NCBI GenBank assembly: GCA_046727955.1
Contig: JBKPDO010000177.1
Span: 1-16,446 of the forward strand
Length of the DNA stretch: 16,446 nt
Direction of reading: 5' to 3'
DNA from: DASVXQ01 sp046727955
GTDB taxonomy: Bacteria > Actinomycetota > CALGFH01
Below the pieces are notes generated by a model. It was given only the letters and a program-made list of their open reading frames with translations. It did no database searches and was not told the DNA's origin. Position 1 is the stretch's first letter. Every line of letters starts with the position of its first letter. Both the position numbers and the translations under genes were made by a program. Below, piece after piece: positions 1 through 6,360 of this stretch.

Positions 1-112
1 GCGCCGGGCCGGGCCAGTCCGCGCCTACCGGGCCGGCGCCCACCGGGCCGGCGCCCACCGGGCCGGGCCGGTCCGCGCCAGCCCCCGCCGGGTCCGTGCC
101 TGCCGTGCCCAT
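1..112 (-). CDS. Start of a further hut-operon gene, partial (runs off window)
   Basis: An ATG at 112-110 overlaps the hutI stop codon by one base (TGATG), and the frame stays open for 37 codons to the window edge. This arrangement is typical of translational re-initiation inside an operon. The visible N-terminus starts MGTAGTDPAG and then carries three near-perfect five-residue repeats (GPVGA), encoded by a 15-bp DNA repeat at 27-56 plus a partial third copy. Such a low-complexity Gly/Pro/Ala leader is not diagnostic of any family. By operon position the product could be formiminoglutamate deiminase or hydrolase (HutF or HutG), which would take the product of HutI, but nothing in the 37 visible residues shows this. 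A chance open frame in very GC-rich DNA is also possible. Confidence 0.45.
   Translation of the reverse strand, partial: MGTAGTDPAGAGADRPGPVGAGPVGAGPVGADWPGPA
27..65. repeat. 15-bp tandem repeat at window start
   Basis: ACCGGGCCGGCGCCC occurs at 27-41 and 42-56, with a 9-bp partial third copy at 57-65. It encodes the GPVGA-type repeats of the partial frame after hutI. Confidence 0.8.
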
Positions 113-1413
113 CAGACTGCCCCCAGCGGAGTGTCCGGGGACGGGGCCGCCGGCGCCAGCAGCCCGAGCGGCACGCCGTCGCGCGCCACCACCCGGCCGT
201 GCTTGACCACCTGGTGAGCCAGGTTCACACCAAGGTGATAGGCCAGGTCCACGTAGGAGCGGCCGGTCAGTACCACCAGGTCGCAGGCCGCTCCGGGCGC
301 CAGCCGGCCAGCCCGTCCCGCGCGGCCGACCGCTCGCGCGGCACCGTCGGTCGCCGCCAGCACCGCCTCCTCCGGCGTAAGGCCGCCGTGAATGCAGGCC
401 AGCGCGATCACCAGCTGCATCGACTCGCAGTAGCAGGTCCCCGGGTTGCAATCCGTGCCCAGCGCAAGGGTGACCCCGGTCTGGCGCAGCGTGCGGATCG
501 GCGCCGAGCGTCCGGTCCTGAGCAGGAAACTGGTCCCCGGCAGGAGGACCGCCACCGTGCCGGCAACCGCCAGCGCCGCCGCCTCCGCCCGTTCCAGGAA
601 CAGCAGGTGGTCGGCTGACGCGCAGCCCTGCTCGGCCGCGAGCCAGGCCCCGCCGGTGGGCCCCAGCTCGTTGGCGTGGAGCTTGAGCTTCAGGCCGTAG
701 CGCCGGCCAGCCTTGAGCACCCGCCGCGACTCCGCCACGGTGAGCGCCCCACGGTCGCAGAAGGCGTCGACGAACTCCGCCAGCGGCGCGCAGGCGGGAA
801 GCATCTCGTGCTCGAGCAGGTCGAGGTAGCCGGCGCGGTCGCCGGCGTACTCGGCTGGGATCAGGTGGGCGCCGAGGAAGGTCGGCACGATCTCGATCGG
901 CGTGCGCCCAGCCAGCGAGGCCAGCACCTCCATGGAGCGCCGCTCGTCCCGGACGTTCAGGCCGTAGCCCGACTTCGCCTCCAGCGTGGTGGTGCCGTGC
1001 AGGGCGGCCTGGACCAACCGCTCGGCCGCTGCCTCCTCCAGTTCGGCGCTGCTCGCGGCGCGGGTGGCGCGCACCGTCCGGTGGATGCCCCCGCCGCCCG
1101 CCAGCGCCTGCTCGTAGTCAACACCGCGCAGCCGGGCGGCGAACTCGTCGGCGCGGTCGCCGGCGAAGACCAGGTGCGTGTGCGCATCGACGAAGCCCGG
1201 CAGGACCGCACGCCCGCCCACGTCCAGCCGGACGCACTCCGGAGCGAGCTCCAGCTCTGGCAGCGAGGCCTCGGGCCCGGCGAAGACCACCGCACCGTGG
1301 CTGGCCGCCACCGCGCCCCGCTCGACCAGCCCGATCGGCCCCTCGCCAAGGCTTGGGTCGGCGGTCACGAGCTGGCCCGCGCCGCTGAGGAGGAAGTCGA
1401 CCTGGCTGGTCAC
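112..1413 (-). CDS. hutI: Imidazolonepropionase (HutI)
   Basis: HutI hydrolyses 4-imidazolone-5-propionate to N-formimino-L-glutamate, step three of histidine degradation, in the cytoplasm. The 433-residue protein has the usual family length. It carries the amidohydrolase metal motif DAHTHLVFAGDRADEF (His78 and His80 by my count), then GGGGIHRTVRATR, TTTLEAKSGYGL, TFLGAHLIPAEY, KLHANELGPTGG, SADHLLFL and GTDCNPGTCYCESM, which run in the family order through to the C-terminal strand segment. I chose the GTG at 1413 because it overlaps the hutU stop (GTGA) and begins the homologous sequence VTSQVDFLL. A longer upstream reading would add about 77 Arg-rich residues that lie inside hutU. The gene is third in the operon after hutH and hutU, and the following frame overlaps its stop. 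Assignment is secure. Confidence 0.96.
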   Translation of the reverse strand: MTSQVDFLLSGAGQLVTADPSLGEGPIGLVERGAVAASHGAVVFAGPEASLPELELAPECVRLDVGGRAVLPGFVDAHTHLVFAGDRADEFAARLRGVDYEQALAGGGGIHRTVRATRAASSAELEEAAAERLVQAALHGTTTLEAKSGYGLNVRDERRSMEVLASLAGRTPIEIVPTFLGAHLIPAEYAGDRAGYLDLLEHEMLPACAPLAEFVDAFCDRGALTVAESRRVLKAGRRYGLKLKLHANELGPTGGAWLAAEQGCASADHLLFLERAEAAALAVAGTVAVLLPGTSFLLRTGRSAPIRTLRQTGVTLALGTDCNPGTCYCESMQLVIALACIHGGLTPEEAVLAATDGAARAVGRAGRAGRLAPGAACDLVVLTGRSYVDLAYHLGVNLAHQVVKHGRVVARDGVPLGLLAPAAPSPDTPLGAV

Positions 1414-3080
1414 GCCGGTCGGTCCTCCTCCAGCATGGGCAGGTCCAGGCCGCGAGAGCCGGCGACCTCGACCGCGCTCGCGTAGCCGGCGTCGGCGTGC
1501 CGCATCACGCCGGTGCCTGGATCGTTGTTCAGCACCAGCTCGAGCCGTTGCCGCCCCTGGTCGGTGCCGTCGGCGACGACCACGACGCCGGCGTGGATCG
1601 AGCGCCCGATGCCGACGCCGCCGCCATGGTGCACGCTCACCCACGAAGCCCCCGAGGCGGTGTTCAGCAGCGCGTTGAGGATCGGCCAGTCGGCGATCGC
1701 GTCGGAGCCGTCCGCCATCGCCTCGGTCTCGCGGTATGGCGACGCGACCGAGCCAGCATCGAGGTGGTCGCGGCCGATCACGATCGGGGCCGCGACCTCA
1801 CCCCTGGCGACCAGCTCGTTGAAGGCGAGCCCGGCGAGGTGGCGCTCCCCGTACCCGAGCCAGCAGATCCGCGCGGGCAGCCCCTGGAAGTGGATCCGCT
1901 CCTCGGCCATCCGCAGCCAGCGGACCAGGTGCTCGTTGTCGCGGAACAGGTCGATGACGGCCTGGTCGGTGCGCAGGACGTCGGCGGGGTCGCCGGAGAG
2001 CGCCACCCACCGGAAGGGGCCCTTGCCCTGGCAGAAGAGCGGGCGGATGTACGCCGGGACGAAGCCCGGGTAGGCGAAAGCGTCGGAGAAGCCGGCGCGC
2101 TCCGCCTCGCCGCGCAGGTTGTTGCCGTAGTCGAAGACCTCGGCCCCGGCGCGCAGGAACCCGACCATCGCCTCGCAGTGACGGGCGATCGACTCGCGCG
2201 CCTGCTTGACGTATCCGTCCGGGTCCTGGGCGCGGGCGGCGGGCGCGTCGGCGGGGTCCACGCCGGTGGGGACATAGCCCCCGAGCGGGTCGTGGGCCGA
2301 GGTCTGGTCCGTGACGACGTCGGGCTGGAAGCCCAGGGCGAGCAGCTCGGGGAGAACGTCGGCGGCATTGCCGAGCAGCCCGACCGAGAGGGCCCGGCGC
2401 TCCCGCGCGGCGGCCTCGACCCGCTCGACCGCGTCGCTCATGTCATCGGCCTGCTCGTCGAGGTAGCCGGTGGCGAGGCGGCGGGCGATGTGCTCGGGGT
2501 CGACCTCGACGCAGAGGGCGACTCCCCCGTTCATGGTGACCGCCAGCGGCTGGGCGCCCCCCATGCCGCCGAGGCCGGCGGTGAGCACGATCCGGCCGGC
2601 CAGGCTCGGCCAGCCCTTGGCGGCGGCGACCGCCGCGAAGGTCTCGTAGGTACCCTGGAGGATCCCCTGGGTGCCGATGTAGATCCAGGAGCCGGCGGTC
2701 ATCTGGCCGTACATGGTCAGGCCGGCCGCCTCCAGCCGGCGGAACTCCTCCCAGGTGGCCCAGGCGGGGACCAGCAGGGAGTTGGCGATCAGCACCCGCG
2801 GCGCGAACGAGTGCGTGCGGAACACGCCCACCGGCTTGCCCGACTGCACCAGCAGGGTCTCGTCGTCCCCCAGCCGCCGCAGGGTCGCGATGATCCTGTC
2901 GAAGCAGTGCCAGTCCCGGGCCGCCCGGCCGGTACCGCCGTAGACGACCAGGTCGTCGGGGCGCTCGGCGACTTCAGGGTCGAGGTTGTTGCACAGCATG
3001 CGCAGGGCCGCCTCCTGCTGCCAGCCGCGGCAGGAGATCTCCGGCCCTCGAGGGGCGCGCACCACCCGAGCACCTTCCAT
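1410..3080 (-). CDS. hutU: Urocanate hydratase (HutU)
   Basis: Urocanase adds water to urocanate, giving 4-imidazolone-5-propionate, and uses tightly bound NAD+ as an electrophile. The 556-residue length matches the family. Visible landmarks are the N-terminal RGWQQEAALRMLCNNLDPEVAE, YGGTGRAARDW, the NAD-binding glycine run GLGGMGGAQP (about 169-178), TDQTSAHDPLGGY, FDYGNNLRGEA, RPLFCQGKGPFRWVALSGDP and the family signature FQGLPARICWLG, whose Cys (residue 406) corresponds to the conserved active-site cysteine. The ATG at 3080 is preceded by GGGAGGGG about 7 nt upstream, a strong ribosome site. The stop codon overlaps the hutI GTG by 4 nt, so the two should be translationally coupled. A 365-bp spacer separates it from hutH. 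Confidence 0.97.
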   Translation of the reverse strand: MEGARVVRAPRGPEISCRGWQQEAALRMLCNNLDPEVAERPDDLVVYGGTGRAARDWHCFDRIIATLRRLGDDETLLVQSGKPVGVFRTHSFAPRVLIANSLLVPAWATWEEFRRLEAAGLTMYGQMTAGSWIYIGTQGILQGTYETFAAVAAAKGWPSLAGRIVLTAGLGGMGGAQPLAVTMNGGVALCVEVDPEHIARRLATGYLDEQADDMSDAVERVEAAARERRALSVGLLGNAADVLPELLALGFQPDVVTDQTSAHDPLGGYVPTGVDPADAPAARAQDPDGYVKQARESIARHCEAMVGFLRAGAEVFDYGNNLRGEAERAGFSDAFAYPGFVPAYIRPLFCQGKGPFRWVALSGDPADVLRTDQAVIDLFRDNEHLVRWLRMAEERIHFQGLPARICWLGYGERHLAGLAFNELVARGEVAAPIVIGRDHLDAGSVASPYRETEAMADGSDAIADWPILNALLNTASGASWVSVHHGGGVGIGRSIHAGVVVVADGTDQGRQRLELVLNNDPGTGVMRHADAGYASAVEVAGSRGLDLPMLEEDRPA

Positions 3081-3150
3081 CGCAAGCCCCTCCCTACTCC
3101 AGCTTGACTGATGATCCAAGTGACAGGCTACGAACCCGCAGTCATCGTTC

Positions 3151-3300
3151 CATGTGGGGGGAGCCCGCTCCCCCCACGGCGCGCGCTTCGCGCGCCAGGG
3201 CGAATCTACCCATGTGGGGGGAGCTCGCTCCCCCCACGGCGCGCGCTTCGCGCGCCAGGGCGAATCTACCCATGTGGGGGGAGCCCGCTCCCCCCACGGC
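3151..3300. repeat. 60-bp tandem repeat, 2.5 copies, two hairpins per full unit
   Basis: Units are 3151-3210, 3211-3270 and a 30-bp partial copy at 3271-3300. They are identical except for one base in the second unit (3225). Each contains a perfect inverted repeat GTGGGGGGAGC / GCTCCCCCCAC (11-bp arms, 2-nt loop). Each full unit also has GGCGCGCG-CTT-CGCGCGCC (8-bp arms, 3-nt loop). Both would be very stable in RNA on either strand. The pattern resembles extragenic palindromic repeats of high-GC bacteria rather than CRISPR, because there are no variable spacers. Confidence 0.9.
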
Positions 3301-3419
3301 CCCCCAAGAGCGCCTGTGCCACGGTCACCGGAGTCCCTTCGCTCCCCGATCCACCGGGGCACCCTCTTGGGGTTCCCTGGCCCCTCCGGCGGCCCCCCAA
3401 AAGCGCCTGTGCCATGGTC
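3298..3419. repeat. Pair of 29-bp direct repeats in hut spacer
   Basis: A 29-bp sequence beginning GGCCCCCCAA and ending CCACGGTC (3298-3326) recurs at 3391-3419 with two mismatches (27 of 29 identical). The first copy abuts the end of the 60-bp repeat array. About 64 bp separate the two. This suggests a composite extragenic element that has been partly duplicated. Function unknown. Confidence 0.8.
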
Positions 3420-3445
3420 GCCCTCCTCTGACGGATGCCTCTCGT

Positions 3446-5008
3446 TCACTTCAGGCGGCCGACTACCTGCTCGGCCGCGGCGACCAGCTCACCACCGGCG
3501 ACCAGCGCCTCGACCGCCGCCATGTCGGGAGCGAGGAAGCGGTCCTCCTCCAGCGGCGGCACCTCACGCCGCAGCCGGTCCAGAACGGCCGCGACCGCGG
3601 GACCCGGCCGCAGGGGCGCGCGGAGGTCGATCGCCTGGGCGGCACAGAGCGCCTCGATCGCGACAGTCCGGCGCACGTTAGCGACCACCCGGCGCAGCTT
3701 GAGCCCGGCGGTCCAGCCCATGGAGACGTGGTCCTCCTGGTTCCCCGAAGTGGGGATGGAATCGACCGACGCCGGATGGGCGAGCACCTTGCACTCGCTG
3801 ACCAGCGCGGCCGCCGTGTACTGCGTGAGCATGAGCCCCGAGTTCAGCCCCGGGTCCCTGGTGAGGAACGCCGGCAGGTCGTGGTTGAGGGCCGGGTCGA
3901 GCAGCCGGTCGACGCGGCGCTCGGAAATGTCGGCCAGCTCGGCCAGCGCGATCGCGAGGAAGTCGAGGACGAACGCCAGTGGCTGCCCGTGGAAATTGCC
4001 CACGCTGACCACGTCGCCAGAGTCGCCGAAGACGACCGGGTTGTCGGTCACCGAGCCGAGCTCGCGCTCCACCACCTGGCGGGCGAAGTTGAGCACGTCC
4101 CTGCACGCCCCGTGCACCTGCGGGGCGCAGCGCAGCGAGTAGGCGTCCTGGATGGCGTGGTCGGAGTGGCGGTGACTGGCGAGGATGGGCGAGCCCGCTA
4201 GCAGCCCGCGGAGATTCGCCGCACTGTCGGCCTGGCCAGGATGGGGCCGCAGCTCGTGCAGGCGCTGCTGGAACGGGCGGTCGGTGCCAAGCAGCCCCTC
4301 GATCGACATCGCGCAGGCAACGTCGGCCGCGGCGGCCAGCGCCGCCGCGTCGGTCACCGCCAGGCAGGCGAGCGCGAGCATGCCCTCGGTCCCGTTGACC
4401 AGGGACAGACCCTCCTTGTAGGAGAGGTCCAGCGGCTCGACGCCGGCGCGGCGCAGGCCTTCCAGCGCGGGCACGCGCTCGGAGCCCACCTCGACCTCAC
4501 CCTCGCCGATCAGTGGCAGCGCGAGGTGCGCGAGCTGGGCCAGGTCGCCCGAGGCGCCGACCGAGCCCTGCTCGGGGATCACCGGCGTCACTCCGGCGTC
4601 CAGCAGCGCGACCAGCGCCTCGACCAGCACCGGACGCACGCCCGAGTAGCCCTGCACCAGCGTGCGGGCGCGCAGCAGCTGCATGGCCCGCACGACCTCG
4701 GCGTCCAGCGGGTCCCCGCTGCCGCTGGCGTGGGAGAGGACGATGCGGCGCTGCAGCTCACGCAGGTCGGAAGGGGCGATCGGAGTGTTGGCCAGCAGGC
4801 CGAAGCCGGTCGACACGCCGTAGACGCGCCGGCCCTCGGCGACCGCGCGCTCCACCACCTCGCGGGCGGGGGACATGCGCTTGCGGCCCTCGTCGCTCAG
4901 CTCGACCGGCACCCGCCCGCGGGCGACCGCCACCACCTCGTCGATTCGCAGAGGACCGCCGGCGAGCACGACCCGCTCGAGCTCAGCCCCCTTGCTCAGC
5001 CCAGCCAT
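3446..5008 (-). CDS. hutH: Histidine ammonia-lyase (HutH)
   Basis: HutH removes ammonia from L-histidine to give urocanate, the first step of histidine degradation. The 520-residue protein contains the self-cyclising Ala152-Ser153-Gly154 triad in GSVGASGDLAQLAH, which forms the electrophilic MIO cofactor. It also has the N-terminal catalytic tyrosine loop RVYGVSTGFG (Tyr63), the LVNGTEGMLAL helix, and the later segments QDAYSLRCAPQVHG, SVTDNPVVF, GNFHGQPLAF and STSGNQEDHVSMG-like (here PTSGNQEDHVSMG), all in family order. The ATG at 5008 gives the expected N-terminus; a weak TAGGA lies 7 nt upstream. It is promoter-proximal in the operon and divergent from the zinc-ribbon gene at 5273. A phenylalanine or tyrosine ammonia-lyase is the only realistic alternative, and the hutU/hutI neighbours argue against it. 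Confidence 0.97.
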   Translation of the reverse strand: MAGLSKGAELERVVLAGGPLRIDEVVAVARGRVPVELSDEGRKRMSPAREVVERAVAEGRRVYGVSTGFGLLANTPIAPSDLRELQRRIVLSHASGSGDPLDAEVVRAMQLLRARTLVQGYSGVRPVLVEALVALLDAGVTPVIPEQGSVGASGDLAQLAHLALPLIGEGEVEVGSERVPALEGLRRAGVEPLDLSYKEGLSLVNGTEGMLALACLAVTDAAALAAAADVACAMSIEGLLGTDRPFQQRLHELRPHPGQADSAANLRGLLAGSPILASHRHSDHAIQDAYSLRCAPQVHGACRDVLNFARQVVERELGSVTDNPVVFGDSGDVVSVGNFHGQPLAFVLDFLAIALAELADISERRVDRLLDPALNHDLPAFLTRDPGLNSGLMLTQYTAAALVSECKVLAHPASVDSIPTSGNQEDHVSMGWTAGLKLRRVVANVRRTVAIEALCAAQAIDLRAPLRPGPAVAAVLDRLRREVPPLEEDRFLAPDMAAVEALVAGGELVAAAEQVVGRLK

Positions 5009-5036
5009 GGTGGCATCCTACTCGTGGCCGCAGGGA

Positions 5037-5065
5037 CGAGGCCTGCCAGCCGCCGGCAGGCCTCG
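5037..5065. promoter_or_regulatory. 11-bp perfect inverted repeat in hutH leader
   Basis: CGAGGCCTGCC (5037-5047) and GGCAGGCCTCG (5055-5065) are exact reverse complements around a 7-nt centre. The element lies 29 bp upstream of the hutH ATG, in the 264-bp gap between hutH and the divergent gene at 5273. It could be an operator for a hut regulator or an RNA hairpin in the hutH leader. There is no T-run, so it is unlikely to be a simple terminator. A TAGAAT-like -10 element for hutH lies at 5102-5097 on the minus strand, without a clear -35, so the repeat would fall within the leader RNA if that promoter is real. Confidence 0.5.
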
Positions 5066-5272
5066 CCTCGCGCGCTTTCCGTAGCGTTCGCGGGTAATTC
5101 TAGGTAGAGCAGGCACGCAGAGCTCCGTAGTGCGCCGGCCGGCGCCAATCGAAGGAGCAGCCGAGACGAGATCGGCATGCGGAAGTTACGGAGAGATGGA
5201 TGCAAGATCGCGTGAGTTGGGCCATGCTGGTGGTGCAGCCCGGCGTGACCGGGGAGGCAAGGAGACGACGAC

Positions 5273-5509
5273 ATGGGCACTGACTTCCCGAGCGACACAA
5301 GTACCAGCACCCCCACCCTCGAGCGCGAGGTGTGCGACAAGTGCGGCTCGCGCATGACTCTCCAGAGCTCGGCCTACGGGTTCGAGCGCTGGGAGTGCCC
5401 TAAGTGCCACCAGATCGTCGGCATCGACCGCGATCCCGAGGTGGGCGGCCGCTTCCAGATCGACCGCGGCCAGCCGTGGAACTACTCTCCCGACGCATTC
5501 AAGAACTAG
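5273..5509 (+). CDS. Small zinc-ribbon protein
   Basis: This 78-residue protein has an unstructured Ser/Thr-rich N-terminus followed by two CxxC knuckles, CDKCG (Cys21, Cys24) and CPKCH (Cys42, Cys45), separated by 17 residues. This is the spacing of a single four-cysteine zinc ribbon. The tail ends in RGQPWNYSPDAFKN. The ATG at 5273 is preceded by AAGGAG at 8 nt, a good ribosome site. I do not recognise a named family. Zinc ribbons of this size often bind nucleic acid or act as accessory subunits, but no partner is evident here. The gene is divergent from hutH and stands alone, with hairpins just downstream. Confidence 0.85.
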   Translation: MGTDFPSDTSTSTPTLEREVCDKCGSRMTLQSSAYGFERWECPKCHQIVGIDRDPEVGGRFQIDRGQPWNYSPDAFKN

Positions 5510-5524
5510 TGAGATTACAGAGAG

Positions 5525-5540
5525 CAGCGGGCAGCCGCTG
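5525..5540 (+). terminator. Short hairpin after zinc-ribbon gene
   Basis: CAGCGG-GCAG-CCGCTG is a perfect 6-bp stem with a 4-nt loop, 15 bp beyond the stop codon. No T-run follows. It may act with the larger hairpin at 5578-5603 to end transcription. Confidence 0.35.
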
Positions 5541-5577
5541 AAGAGATCGACGTGCGCTCGCAACGGCGCGAGCAGTG

Positions 5578-5603
5578 GCGAGGGGCCCCATGAGGGGCCT
5601 CGC
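5578..5603 (+). terminator. Probable terminator hairpin
   Basis: GCGAGG and CCTCGC pair over 6 bp; the inner CCCC and GGGG pair over 4 bp with a 2-nt bulge, and the loop is ATGA. The stem is GC-rich and followed by the mildly T-rich CTTGGTCTCT. It lies between the zinc-ribbon gene and the phosphatase gene. Just beyond it, a 16-bp motif (CTCTGGAGTCAGGGCC) is directly repeated at 5609-5624 and 5637-5652 with one mismatch. Confidence 0.55.
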
Positions 5604-5718
5604 TTGGTCTCTGGAGTCAGGGCCTCCGGGGTAGGGCTCTGGGGTCAGGGCCGTGGCGCTGTTACCATGCGCGCGCGTTAGCTAGAGACCCCATCCCCCA
5701 CAGCGAGGATCCGAGCCC

Positions 5719-6360
5719 GTGCCCACGACCACCGTCTACCTGGTGCGGCACGGGCATGTCGAGAACCCGGATCGCGTGCTCTACGGGCGCCTGCCCGGGT
5801 TCAACCTCTCGGCCCTCGGCAAGGCCCAGGCCGAGCTGCTCGGTAAGTACTTCGCGCCGGTCCCGCTGGCGGCGGTGCTGTCCAGCCCGCTGGAGCGGGC
5901 GCAGCAGACCGCCGCGGCGATCGCCGAGCCGCACGGGCTGACGGTCGAGACCGACGAGCGGCTGATCGAGGCGAGCAGCCTGTTCGAGGGCGTCGCCGGC
6001 AACCTGGTCTGGTACATCCTCCGCCACCCCGGGCTGTGGTGGAAGCTACGCGACTATCGCACCCCGTCCTGGGGCGAGCGCAACATCGACCTCGCCGAGC
6101 GCGTGCAGGCGGCGGTGACCTCGGCCAGGGAGCGATTCCCCGGCCAGCAGGTGGTGCTGGTGTCCCACCAGGCGCCGATCTGGGTCGCCCGGCTGGCCTA
6201 CGAGCGCAAGCCGCTCGGCCACTGGCCCGGGCGGCGGCGCTGCGCCCTGGCCAGCGTGACCACCCTGGACTTCGACGGCGGCCGGCTGGAGCGGCTCAGC
6301 TATGCCGAGCCCGCCGCGTTGGCCTCACCGTCGACCAGGCGCAGCAGGTCCTCGCCATAG
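5719..6360 (+). CDS. Histidine phosphatase family protein (phosphoglycerate mutase-like)
   Basis: This 213-residue protein belongs to the branch of the histidine phosphatase superfamily that transfers phosphate through a catalytic histidine. The catalytic set is complete: LVRHGHVEN (Arg10, His11, Gly12), SSPLERAQQTA (Arg60), the acid in RLIEASS (Glu84) and VLVSHQAPI (His150). The substrate cannot be read from the sequence; such proteins act on phosphosugars, nucleotides or other small phosphates. The start is a GTG at 5719 with GAGGA 9 nt upstream. The last 61 bp overlap, on the opposite strand, the 3' end of the helicase gene. The residues after about 200 are Ser/Arg-rich and are probably an extension generated by that overlap. 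Confidence 0.9.
   Translation: MPTTTVYLVRHGHVENPDRVLYGRLPGFNLSALGKAQAELLGKYFAPVPLAAVLSSPLERAQQTAAAIAEPHGLTVETDERLIEASSLFEGVAGNLVWYILRHPGLWWKLRDYRTPSWGERNIDLAERVQAAVTSARERFPGQQVVLVSHQAPIWVARLAYERKPLGHWPGRRRCALASVTTLDFDGGRLERLSYAEPAALASPSTRRSRSSP

Larger units (their letters stand above)
3081..3445 (-). other. 365-bp hutH-hutU spacer without a gene
   Basis: No credible coding sequence lies here. Frames that stay open across it on both strands are low-complexity readings of a 60-bp repeat, whose length is divisible by three. The spacer holds the 60-bp tandem repeat (3151-3300), a second dispersed 29-bp repeat pair (3298-3326 and 3391-3419), and the hutU ribosome site at its hutU end. No T-run follows the hairpins on the minus strand, so classical terminators are not shown. 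As hutH and hutU are in the same direction, the spacer is probably transcribed and could affect mRNA processing or the relative level of the two enzymes (inference). Confidence 0.7.

Noticed and set aside
676..3107. Long plus-strand open frames opposite hutI and hutU
   Set aside because: These are antisense shadows of high-GC codons; the minus-strand frames contain complete enzyme families.
3151..3300. Regular 60-bp periodicity resembling a CRISPR array
   Set aside because: The whole 60-bp unit is repeated, including what would be spacers, and there are only 2.5 copies with no cas genes.
3104..3680. Open frames on both strands through the hut spacer, with repeated peptides
   Set aside because: The repeated peptides arise because the DNA repeat is 60 bp, a multiple of three. 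The frames run into hutH in antisense and lack family similarity or good ribosome sites.
5193..5357. Plus-strand open frame starting at the ATG near 5196
   Set aside because: It overlaps the zinc-ribbon gene in another frame and is low-complexity, while the zinc-ribbon frame has a good ribosome site and a clear CxxC pair.
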